Shown here: in pieces, positions 23,656 to 30,783 of the stretch
How the letters are laid out: every line of letters starts with the position of its first letter
How positions within the stretch are numbered: position 1 is the first letter of the stretch
Assembly: GCA_000433675.1 (NCBI GenBank)
Contig: FR893534.1
Location: 1-44,905 of the forward strand
Direction: 5' to 3'
Length of the DNA: 44,905 bases
Source of the DNA: Clostridium sp. CAG:433
GTDB lineage: Bacteria; Bacillota_I; Bacilli_A; RF39; UBA660
The notes under the pieces: generated by a model
Databases searched by the model: none
What the model saw: only the letters and a program-made list of their open reading frames with translations
What the model was told of the DNA's origin: nothing
Translations under genes and position numbers: made by a program

Positions 23656-24507
23656 ATGTATGGAGCAATAATTGGTGATATAGTAGGTTCATATTATGAA
23701 GTGTTAGAAATAAAAAATAAAAATAGATCATACGAAGATAGAATGAAAATAATGGATAGAAATGTTCCTTTATTTAATGAAAATTGTTCGTGTACAGATG
23801 ATTCTATTTTAACAACCGCTATTGCGGATGCAATATTAAATGGTGAATCTTATGAAAAAAAGCTAAGAGAGTACGGTTTGAGAGAAATAAATTTAGGAAA
23901 AGATATATACGGAAGAAGTAGGTTTGGTAAAGGATTTGTTGAATGGTTAAAAAATGATTATATGGGTGAAAGTTTTGGGAATGGTTCTGCTATGCGAATA
24001 TCTCCTGTTGGATATTTATTTAATAGTATTAATGAAATAAAAATCGAAAGTTTAAATGCAACTATTCCAAGTCATAATCATATTGAAAGTATAAAATCAA
24101 GTGAAGCAGTCGCAGTATCAATATATTTATTAAGAAAAGGAATGGATAAAGATTCATTAAAGGAATATATAGAAAAACATTATTTTAGTTTAGAATATGA
24201 TTTAGATGATTTAAGAAAAAATTATAAGTTTACAAGTAGGGCAATAGATTCTGTTCCACAAGCAATATTTTGTTTTTTAAACTCAAATGACTTCGAAGAT
24301 GCTATTAGATTATCCATTTCAATCGGTGGAGATTCTGATACAATTGCATGCATTACAGGTGCACTAGCTGAGAGTTATTATGGAATCGATGAAGAAATTA
24401 TAGAGTGTGCGAAAACCTATATAAAGGATTATATGAAAGATGTTATAGATAAATTTTATAGTACAATTAATAATAAAAATAATATACTTGTAAAAAAAGA
24501 ATACTAA
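23656..24507 (+). CDS. ADP-ribosylglycohydrolase family protein
   Basis: A 283-residue DraG/ARH-type protein. Metal ligands appear as CTDDSI near residue 50 and GGDSDT near residue 220; GAIIGDIVGS at the start and GNGSAMRISP are family hallmarks. Such enzymes remove ADP-ribose from proteins or nucleic acids. Within an NAD operon, it would return ADP-ribose for recycling and feed the effector of NrtR. Confidence 0.88.
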   Translation: MYGAIIGDIVGSYYEVLEIKNKNRSYEDRMKIMDRNVPLFNENCSCTDDSILTTAIADAILNGESYEKKLREYGLREINLGKDIYGRSRFGKGFVEWLKNDYMGESFGNGSAMRISPVGYLFNSINEIKIESLNATIPSHNHIESIKSSEAVAVSIYLLRKGMDKDSLKEYIEKHYFSLEYDLDDLRKNYKFTSRAIDSVPQAIFCFLNSNDFEDAIRLSISIGGDSDTIACITGALAESYYGIDEEIIECAKTYIKDYMKDVIDKFYSTINNKNNILVKKEY

Positions 24508-24547
24508 TTAGATTAAAAGTTATTAAATATATGAAAAGAGGAATACA

Positions 24548-25015
24548 ATGAAAGAAGTAGTAGATAAATTAATAAAATTAAATAAAACAGTTTCAACAAT
24601 GGAATCTTGTACAGGAGGTTTTATCGCAAGTTCAATAACAGATATTGAAGGCGCTAGTGATGTTTTAAAATTTAGTGCTGTAACATATTCAGATGAGTAT
24701 AAAATTAAAATGGGTGTTAGTAAAGAAATAATTGATAAGTATTCTGTATATAGTATGGAAGTTGCAAGACAAATGGCTTATAATATAGCAGTATTTTCAT
24801 CTAGTAATTATGGAATAGGTATTACAGGAAAGATTAATAGAATTGATAAAAATAATTTAAGTGGTGATGATAATAAAGTCTTTTATTGTATATATGATAA
24901 AGATAATGATATTTATTATGATTTTCATCTTAAATGTATAAGTGGTACAAGACATGAAAATAAAAAGTACATTGTTAATGATATAAAGAATAATTTTATA
25001 AATAAAATAAATTAA
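24548..25015 (+). CDS. pncC: Nicotinamide-nucleotide amidohydrolase (stand-alone CinA C-terminal domain)
   Basis: A 155-residue protein made only of the CinA C-terminal domain, with STMESCTGG and YGIGITGKI as active-site motifs. PncC deamidates nicotinamide mononucleotide to nicotinate mononucleotide, returning it to the NadD-NadE route. Its place at the end of the NAD operon supports this over a competence role. ATG 24548 follows GAGGA. Confidence 0.88.
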   Translation: MKEVVDKLIKLNKTVSTMESCTGGFIASSITDIEGASDVLKFSAVTYSDEYKIKMGVSKEIIDKYSVYSMEVARQMAYNIAVFSSSNYGIGITGKINRIDKNNLSGDDNKVFYCIYDKDNDIYYDFHLKCISGTRHENKKYIVNDIKNNFINKIN

Positions 25016-25027
25016 TAGATATATATT

Positions 25028-25065
25028 GAAAGTAACTATTTCTTTAGCTAGAATAGTGCTTTTTA
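25028..25065 (+). terminator. Probable terminator of the NAD operon
   Basis: ACTATT and AATAGT form the upper stem, and an A-rich/T-rich lower stem with a small internal loop ends in a T-run. Imperfect but plausible. Confidence 0.5.
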
Positions 25066-25079
25066 TTTATAAAAAAGTA

Positions 25080-25088
25080 TGTTATAAT
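25080..25088 (+). promoter_or_regulatory. Extended -10 promoter element for nrtR
   Basis: TGTTATAAT at 25080-25088. The start point near 25095 excludes ATG 25093 and supports ATG 25126. No TGTTAnTAACA palindrome is found here. Confidence 0.55.
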
Positions 25089-25125
25089 CAAAATGAGAAA
25101 AAGAACTTATATAAGAGGTGTTTTT

Positions 25126-25944
25126 ATGAAAGAATATAAAAATGAAGAAGAATTTTTAAAAGATTATGATCCAAATAAGTTTGATAGATTATCATTAACT
25201 ACTGATATATTAATATTTAGTGTTTCAGATGGAGTACAAGAAAACTATAGAAAATTAAATAGAAAATATTTTAGTGTTCTTTTAGTAAAGAGAGATAATT
25301 ATCCATTTAAAGATAAATGGTGTCTTCCAGGTGGATTCGTAAAAATAGATGAAGATATAGAAGATGCTGCTAAAAGAATATTAAAAGAAGAAGCAAATAT
25401 TAGTGATATATATATAGAACAGTTATATACATATGGTGATCCAAAAAGAGATCCAAGAACAAGAGTTATATCAACATCTTATATGGCATTAATAGATAAA
25501 AATAAATTAAAATATGATATATCTAAAAACGCATCTTGGTTTAATGTAATTGTTTTAGAAGATGAAAAATTTATAGATATCACTTTAGATAATGGTAATG
25601 AGACTATAAAATATAAAATTAAAAAAACATTAAAAGAAAAGACAACAGATAGATTTAAGTATGAAGTGGTTCAAAATGATAAACTTGCATTTGATCATGC
25701 ACTTGTAATTACAAGTGGTATATCAAGATTAAAAAATAAAATAGAATATACAGATATTGTATTTAATATGATGCCAGAATATTTTACTTTGGGAGAACTT
25801 CAACAAGTTTATGAAGTAATATTAGGTAAAAAATTACTTGATCCAGCATTTAGAAGAATAATTGCGAATAAAGTAGAAAAAACAAATAAAATGAAAACAG
25901 GAGAGGGACATAGGCCTTCCGCACTCTTTAGATATAAAAAATAA
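25126..25944 (+). CDS. nrtR: NrtR-type Nudix-related transcription regulator of NAD metabolism
   Basis: A 272-residue protein: an N-terminal Nudix domain with a degenerate box (GGFVKIDEDIEDAAKRILK then EEANI, where the catalytic RE reads RI) and a C-terminal winged helix (FTLGELQQVYEVILGKKLLD, then FRRIIANK), the NrtR layout. NrtR repressors bind ADP-ribose instead of cleaving it and release NAD genes. Location directly after the NAD operon, which has three palindromes at its promoter, supports this. ATG 25126 follows GAGGTG. Confidence 0.9.
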   Translation: MKEYKNEEEFLKDYDPNKFDRLSLTTDILIFSVSDGVQENYRKLNRKYFSVLLVKRDNYPFKDKWCLPGGFVKIDEDIEDAAKRILKEEANISDIYIEQLYTYGDPKRDPRTRVISTSYMALIDKNKLKYDISKNASWFNVIVLEDEKFIDITLDNGNETIKYKIKKTLKEKTTDRFKYEVVQNDKLAFDHALVITSGISRLKNKIEYTDIVFNMMPEYFTLGELQQVYEVILGKKLLDPAFRRIIANKVEKTNKMKTGEGHRPSALFRYKK

Positions 25945-25947
25945 GTG

Positions 25948-25976
25948 TTGACACATGCTAAAAAAAATACTAAAAT
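25948..25976 (+). promoter_or_regulatory. Promoter of serS
   Basis: TTGACA (25948-25953) and TAAAAT (25971-25976), 17-base spacing, directly after the nrtR stop. Confidence 0.7.
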
Positions 25977-25983
25977 GATATTG

Positions 25984-26183
25984 TAAATTGTTGATGAAAG
26001 ACTAGTAGTAAGTATTTTATTTAATAGAGAGCTAATGGATGGTGTAAATTAGTAATAAAAACTTATGAATCTACTTTCTAGACCGGTTAATAGCCGGCGG
26101 GAATAAAAACCGTTATCTAAATTAAGTAAAATAAAGGATGGTACCGTGCTTTTATGCACTCCTTAAGTACCATTCTTTTTTTT
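25984..26183 (+). promoter_or_regulatory. T-box riboswitch (serine)
   Basis: A leader of about 200 bases before serS with T-box landmarks: AGAGAG (26026-26031) in stem I, a probable specifier TCT (26070-26072, Ser) in GAATCTAC, a CCGG/CCGG stem, and the T-box sequence AAGGATGGTACCGTG (from 26134). The acceptor-binding bulge reads UGGU. Uncharged tRNA-Ser should stabilise the antiterminator. Confidence 0.9.
26138..26183 (+). terminator. T-box terminator
   Basis: ATGGTAC plus GTGC pairs with GCAC and GTACCAT (26138-26173), followed by a T-run to 26183. The 5' arm includes the T-box sequence, as expected for a competing antiterminator. Confidence 0.85.
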
Positions 26184-26208
26184 ATTAGAAAGAAAGGAAG
26201 AAAGAAAT

Positions 26209-27492
26209 ATGTTAGATATTAAGTTTGTAAGAGAAAATCCTGAAAAGGTAAAAGAAAATATTAAGAAAAAGTTTCAAGATAAGAAATTAGGTCTTGTTGA
26301 TGAAGTTATTGCTTTAGATTCTGAATATAGAGAAGTAAAAGTAAAAGCAGATAACTATAGAAAAGACCGTAATGAAATAAGTGATAAAATTGGTAATCTT
26401 ATGAGAGAAGGAAAAAAAGAAGAAGGTTTATCACTAAAAGAACAAGTTGTTAAAATTAATGATGAATTAAAAGAATTAGAAGAAAGAGAAACAGTTTTAG
26501 AAAAAGATATAAAAGAAATAATGTATCAAATTCCTAATATGATTGCGGATGACGTTCCAATTGGTGAAAATGATACAAAAAATGTAGAACTTGAAAAGTT
26601 TGGTGAACCATTTGTTCCAGAATATGAAATACCATATCACGCAGATATAATGAAAAGTTTTAATGGACTTGATAAAGAAGCCGCAGCTAGAGTATCAGGT
26701 AATGGTTTTTACTATTTAATGGGAGATATTGCTCGTCTTCATTCAGCAGTTTTAGCATATGCTAGAGACTTTATGATTGATAAAGGATTCACATACTGCA
26801 TTCCACCATTTATGATTAGAAGTGATGCGGTTAATGGTGTTATGTCTTTCGAAGAAAAAGAAGCAATGATGTATAAAATAGAAGGAGAAGATTTATATTT
26901 AATTGGTACTTCTGAACACTCTATGATTGCTAAATTTAAGGGTGAACTTTTAAAAGAAGAAAATCTACCAATAACTATGACAAGTTATTCACCATGTTTT
27001 AGAAAAGAAGTTGGTGCTCATGGTATAGAAGAAAGAGGAGTATATAGAGTTCATCAATTTGAAAAACAAGAAATGATAGTTATTTGTAAACCAGAAGAAA
27101 GTAAAGATTGGTATGAGAAAATGTGGAAATATACAGTTGAATTATTTAGAAGTTTAGATATACCAGTTAGAACTTTAGAATGTTGTTCTGGTGATCTTGC
27201 TGATCTTAAATATAAGAGTGTTGATGTAGAAGCATGGAGTCCAAGACAAAAAACATATTTTGAAGTTGGATCTTGTTCAAACTTAACTGATGCTCAAGCA
27301 AGAAGACTTGGTATTCGTTATAAGAATGAAAATGGAGAAAAAGTATATGCTCATACATTAAATAATACAGTACTTACTCCACCTAGAATGTTAATTGCTT
27401 TTTTAGAGAATAACTATAATGAAGATGGATCTATTAATATTCCAGTTGCTTTAAGACCTTATATGGGTGGAAAAGAAAAAATAGAAAAATAA
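26209..27492 (+). CDS. serS: Seryl-tRNA synthetase
   Basis: A 427-residue class II synthetase. The N-terminal coiled-coil arm (residues 25-105) binds the long variable arm of tRNA-Ser. Class II motifs: LIGTSEHSMIAKFKG, motif 2 CFRKEVGAHG then RGVYRVHQFEK, and motif 3 NGEKVYAHTLNNT with LRPYMGG at the end. Length is typical. The start follows GAAAGGAAG after the T-box leader. Confidence 0.97.
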   Translation: MLDIKFVRENPEKVKENIKKKFQDKKLGLVDEVIALDSEYREVKVKADNYRKDRNEISDKIGNLMREGKKEEGLSLKEQVVKINDELKELEERETVLEKDIKEIMYQIPNMIADDVPIGENDTKNVELEKFGEPFVPEYEIPYHADIMKSFNGLDKEAAARVSGNGFYYLMGDIARLHSAVLAYARDFMIDKGFTYCIPPFMIRSDAVNGVMSFEEKEAMMYKIEGEDLYLIGTSEHSMIAKFKGELLKEENLPITMTSYSPCFRKEVGAHGIEERGVYRVHQFEKQEMIVICKPEESKDWYEKMWKYTVELFRSLDIPVRTLECCSGDLADLKYKSVDVEAWSPRQKTYFEVGSCSNLTDAQARRLGIRYKNENGEKVYAHTLNNTVLTPPRMLIAFLENNYNEDGSINIPVALRPYMGGKEKIEK

Positions 27493-27493
27493 T

Positions 27494-28060
27494 ATGGAAA
27501 AGTTAGTAGTAGAAATAAAAAATAACAATTATAAAAAGGTAATAAAGAAAACAAGAAAAATCTTAAATATATGTGATAATGAAAATAAAAAATTAGAGAT
27601 AATAAATAATGGTAAATTAATAACAAAAGAGGATAATATAGAACTTTATAATATAATGCATGCGATAAATATAAAAGATAAGAGTAAAAGATATAGTTTT
27701 ATATACGATACTGTTTGTGATTATATAGATAAAAAATATTTAGAATGTAATTATTGTGATTTTAAAGATGATGTATGTGTATTTTTTAGAAATCATCCAA
27801 AGATAATGCATAAAGATGGGTGTTGCTATAGTGATGCAAGAGGTGGTTTATGTGAAAATTTAAAAAATCATAGATGTCAAATAAAATCAATATCTTGCAA
27901 ATTATATTCTTGTGAGTATTTAAGAAATAAAAAAGTATACTTTAAAATAAAGGATATACCATTATTAAAATATTTCTTTAATTTAAAACAAAAATATATA
28001 TTAAAGTATAGTTTCTTTAAACCAAAAAGTTATGTTATGTATAAACTTATGGAAAATTGA
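27494..28060 (+). CDS. Cysteine-rich protein of unknown function
   Basis: A 188-residue protein beginning 1 base after the serS stop, so it is co-transcribed and under T-box control. The N-terminal half is ordinary and lysine-rich. The middle (about residues 80-140) holds nearly all of its cysteines: CNYCDFKDDVCVFF, then HKDGCCYSDARGGLCENL, CQIKSISCKLYSCEYL, which look like metal or Fe-S ligands. Similar Cys-rich proteins occur as uncharacterised Firmicutes families. No enzyme motif is recognised. It ends with TGA. Confidence 0.6.
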   Translation: MEKLVVEIKNNNYKKVIKKTRKILNICDNENKKLEIINNGKLITKEDNIELYNIMHAINIKDKSKRYSFIYDTVCDYIDKKYLECNYCDFKDDVCVFFRNHPKIMHKDGCCYSDARGGLCENLKNHRCQIKSISCKLYSCEYLRNKKVYFKIKDIPLLKYFFNLKQKYILKYSFFKPKSYVMYKLMEN

Positions 28061-28079
28061 TAGAAATATCAATTTTTTT
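28053..28079 (+). terminator. Rho-independent terminator of the serS operon
   Basis: AAAATTGATA (28053-28062) pairs with TATCAATTTT (28067-28076) around a GAAA loop and runs into T residues. Confidence 0.85.
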
Positions 28080-28081
28080 AA

Positions 28082-28110
28082 TTGTAAAATGATAATATAT
28101 ATGTTATCAT
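28082..28110 (+). promoter_or_regulatory. Promoter of the toxin-antitoxin pair
   Basis: TTGTAA (28082-28087) and TATCAT (28105-28110) at 17-base spacing, with an extended TG before the -10. Confidence 0.5.
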
Positions 28111-28127
28111 AATTTTGAGGCGATACG

Positions 28128-28604
28128 ATGAGTAAAAAATTTTATGAAAAGTATTATGATAGTTTTCTAGGATTAGAAGATGTTCCTTCTGAATACGCAT
28201 TAACTCCAGAAGAAGTTACTTATTATGTTTCTGAAAATTTTGAAAAATTTGAAGATATTCAAAAAGGTGATATAGTTTTTGTAAAAAAATTTATTTATGG
28301 TAATGGGGAAATAGGTCAAAATCATTTGTTTGTAATATTAGATAATAACCGTTATATGCCCATTGAGTATTTTGGTATGATTATATCTTCGAATATAAAA
28401 AAGGAAAAATATAAATATAATATTAAAATTAATAAAGATAAAGAAAATAATTTATATAAAAATAGTATTGTTAAAACTGATTATATATATAAATTAAATA
28501 AAAATGATATATTAAAAAAAGTTGGTAAAATTGATTCTGATATGATAAAGTTGTTTGAAAGTAAATATGAGGAGTATAGTAATGAAAAAAGTTTTGTTAG
28601 ATGA
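28128..28604 (+). CDS. PemK/MazF-like toxin (probable)
   Basis: A 158-residue protein with IQKGDIVFVKKFIYGNGEIG near residue 45, then QNHLFVILDNN. This pattern (GDIV... then H.FVIL) is that of PemK/MazF-like proteins, which are mRNA interferases. The first 40 residues (LTPEEVTYYVSENF) and the lysine-rich tail are extra. The XRE gene overlaps its end by 23 bases, which supports a toxin-antitoxin pair. RNase activity is inferred. Confidence 0.65.
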   Translation: MSKKFYEKYYDSFLGLEDVPSEYALTPEEVTYYVSENFEKFEDIQKGDIVFVKKFIYGNGEIGQNHLFVILDNNRYMPIEYFGMIISSNIKKEKYKYNIKINKDKENNLYKNSIVKTDYIYKLNKNDILKKVGKIDSDMIKLFESKYEEYSNEKSFVR

Positions 28605-28845
28605 TTATGTAAATAATGAAAAGAATTTATTAGATTTAGAGTATGATTTTATAGAAAAGTTATCAAAAATAAGAAAAGAAAAAGGGATATCACAAAGAGA
28701 ATTATGCAAAATGATTAATATGAAACAGCCATATTTAGTAAAGATAGAAAAAAGAGAAATATCTCCAAGTTTAAATACAATCTTAAAAATAATAAACGCA
28801 CTAAATTTAAGTTTAAACGTTGTTGAAAAAGAAAGTCATAAATGA
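28582..28845 (+). CDS. XRE-family helix-turn-helix protein, probable antitoxin
   Basis: An 87-residue protein. Residues 19-80 are a Cro/CI helix-turn-helix (LSKIRKEKGISQRELCKMI, then MKQPYLVKIEKREISPSL). ATG 28582 with GAGGAG upstream is preferred over an earlier start at 28555. The short N-terminal arm (residues 1-18) could bind the toxin. Probably co-expressed with and neutralising the upstream PemK-like protein and repressing their promoter. It ends with TGA. Confidence 0.8.
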   Translation: MKKVLLDDYVNNEKNLLDLEYDFIEKLSKIRKEKGISQRELCKMINMKQPYLVKIEKREISPSLNTILKIINALNLSLNVVEKESHK

Positions 28846-28851
28846 TATAAT
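28843..28851 (+). promoter_or_regulatory. Extended -10 promoter element for miaB
   Basis: TGATATAAT at 28843-28851 overlaps the stop codon of the antitoxin gene, 23 bases before ATG 28875. Confidence 0.5.
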
Positions 28852-28874
28852 AATTTAAGTTTGGAGGCGTTATA

Positions 28875-30308
28875 ATGATTAAACAAGCACATATAAAACC
28901 ATCATATGCAAATGCTAAAAAAAGAAGTAAAGGAGAAGTAAAGGTTTTAACAGATGCATATATAATGAATAATGAATTAAGTAAAATTGGAATAAATAAG
29001 AAGTACCATATTATTACATATGGTTGTCAAGCAAATGAAAGGGATTCAGAAACAATAAGTGCAATACTTGAAGATATGTCATTTACAAAAACAGATAATA
29101 TGGAAGATGCAGATCTTATCTTATTAAATACATGCGCAATTAGAGAAAATGCTCATAATAAAGTATTTGGTATGCTTGGTAGAATTAAGCATTTAAAAGA
29201 AAGTAAACCAAATATAATCACTTGTTTATGTGGATGTATGGCTCAAGAAGAAGCAGTAGTAAATGAGATAGAAGAAAAATACAAATGGATGGATGTAGTA
29301 TTTGGTACACATAATATTCATAATTTACCAAAACTTATAAGTGAAGCAATTGATGGTAATGAACTTGTAATTGAAGTATTTTCTAAAGAGGGTGATGTTG
29401 TTGAAAACTTACCTGTTAGAAGAGATAATAAATACAAAGCATATGTAAATATAATGTATGGTTGTGATAAGTTCTGTACATATTGTATAGTTCCATATAC
29501 AAGAGGAAAACAAAGAAGTAGAAAAGTAGAAGATATATTATGTGAAGTTAATAAACTTGTAAAAGACGGTTATAAAGAGGTAACACTTTTAGGGCAAAAT
29601 GTTAATGCATATGGAAAAGATTTAAAAGATGGAGTAACTTTCGATAAATTACTTGAAGAAGTTGCTAAAACAAATATTGAAAGAGTTAGATTTGTAACAT
29701 CACATCCATGGGATTTTACAGATGAAATGATAAGAATAATAAGAGATTATGAAAATGTAATGCCTTATGTTCATTTACCAGTTCAATCAGGTAGTGATAA
29801 AATACTAAAATTAATGGGTAGACGTTATACTAAGGAAAGTTATTTAAATCTTGCACTTAAAATAAGAGAAATGATTCCAAATGTAAGTCTTACAACTGAT
29901 ATAATTGTAGGTTTCCCAGGTGAAACAGAAGAAGATTTTACTGAAACATTAGATGTAGTAGAAAAATGCAAATATGATAGTGCATTTACATTTATATATT
30001 CACCAAGAGAAAATACACCAGCTGCTAAAATGAATGACCCAATTCCTTTAAGTGTAAAACAAGAAAGACTTCAAAGACTAAATGAAATAGTTAATAAATA
30101 TGCACTTATTAATAATGAAAAATTAGTGGGACAAGTAGTTCCTGTATTAATAGAGGGTGAATCACAAAAAGGAAATGGACTATATGCAGGTTACACAGAT
30201 ACAATGAAACTAACTAATGTAAAATGTGATAAAGAAGATATTGGTAAAATAATAAATGTAAAAATAACAGAATCAAAAACTTGGAGTTTAAATGGAGAAA
30301 AAGAATAA
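28875..30308 (+). CDS. miaB: tRNA-2-methylthio-N6-dimethylallyladenosine synthase
   Basis: A 477-residue radical-SAM methylthiotransferase modifying A37 of tRNAs that read UNN codons. The N-terminal cluster ligands are C51 (YGCQANERDS), C87 (NTCAIRENA) and C121 (GCMAQEE); the radical-SAM ligands are C197-X3-C201-X2-C204 in YGCDKFCTYC. A TRAM domain ends the protein. The N-terminal extension of about 40 residues is normal for Gram-positive MiaB. ricA follows with stop-start overlap (TAATG). Confidence 0.96.
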   Translation: MIKQAHIKPSYANAKKRSKGEVKVLTDAYIMNNELSKIGINKKYHIITYGCQANERDSETISAILEDMSFTKTDNMEDADLILLNTCAIRENAHNKVFGMLGRIKHLKESKPNIITCLCGCMAQEEAVVNEIEEKYKWMDVVFGTHNIHNLPKLISEAIDGNELVIEVFSKEGDVVENLPVRRDNKYKAYVNIMYGCDKFCTYCIVPYTRGKQRSRKVEDILCEVNKLVKDGYKEVTLLGQNVNAYGKDLKDGVTFDKLLEEVAKTNIERVRFVTSHPWDFTDEMIRIIRDYENVMPYVHLPVQSGSDKILKLMGRRYTKESYLNLALKIREMIPNVSLTTDIIVGFPGETEEDFTETLDVVEKCKYDSAFTFIYSPRENTPAAKMNDPIPLSVKQERLQRLNEIVNKYALINNEKLVGQVVPVLIEGESQKGNGLYAGYTDTMKLTNVKCDKEDIGKIINVKITESKTWSLNGEKE

Positions 30309-30643
30309 TGAATGACATAATAAATGATGTTAATGAATTAAAAGAAAATATATTAAAAAGTAGTGAATACTTAAACTTTAAGAAAAGTGAAAAGAATCTT
30401 GATAATAATAAAGAAGTAAATAAAATAATAACTGACATAAAAAAATTACAACAAAAAATAATAAAAAAAGAAGATAAGAATTTAGATGCTGAAATGGAAA
30501 AGATAGAACTTGAAAGCTTATATAAAGAACTAGAAACATATAATGATTACATAGAATATAAAAAAAATGCTAGAATATTTAATAATCTAATTACAAATAT
30601 TCAAAAAAATTTTGAAGAATATTTTAATAGCTTCTTGATATAA
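30308..30643 (+). CDS. ricA: YlbF/YmcA family protein (RicA-like)
   Basis: A 111-residue, mostly helical, charged protein of the Com_YlbF family. Typical is the helical pattern INDVNELKENILKSSEYLNF, and IEYKKNARIFNNLITNI at the C-terminal end. In Bacillus, ymcA (ricA) also follows miaB (ymcB), which supports the assignment. RicA partners RicT and RicF in a complex that affects RNA processing with RNase Y. ATG 30308 overlaps the miaB stop; the earlier start at 30281 is inside miaB. Confidence 0.75.
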   Translation: MNDIINDVNELKENILKSSEYLNFKKSEKNLDNNKEVNKIITDIKKLQQKIIKKEDKNLDAEMEKIELESLYKELETYNDYIEYKKNARIFNNLITNIQKNFEEYFNSFLI

Positions 30644-30660
30644 ATTATTAGTAAAAAAAA

Positions 30661-30687
30661 GAAAAAATCATATTTTTGATTTTTTTG
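30661..30687 (+). terminator. Rho-independent terminator
   Basis: AAAAATCA (30663-30670) pairs with TGATTTTT (30677-30684) and continues with T residues. Confidence 0.75.
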
Positions 30688-30725
30688 ACTGTCAAGACTT
30701 TGTAAATTAATAATATGTATGTAAA

Positions 30726-30754
30726 TTGTATTTGAATTTATATAGTGTTATAAT
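30726..30754 (+). promoter_or_regulatory. Promoter of the LCP gene
   Basis: TTGTAT (30726-30731), TG (30746-30747) and TATAAT (30749-30754), 17-base spacing; one of the best promoters in the window. Confidence 0.7.
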
Positions 30755-30783
30755 TTTAGAAGAATAAGTTGGAGGATAAATAA

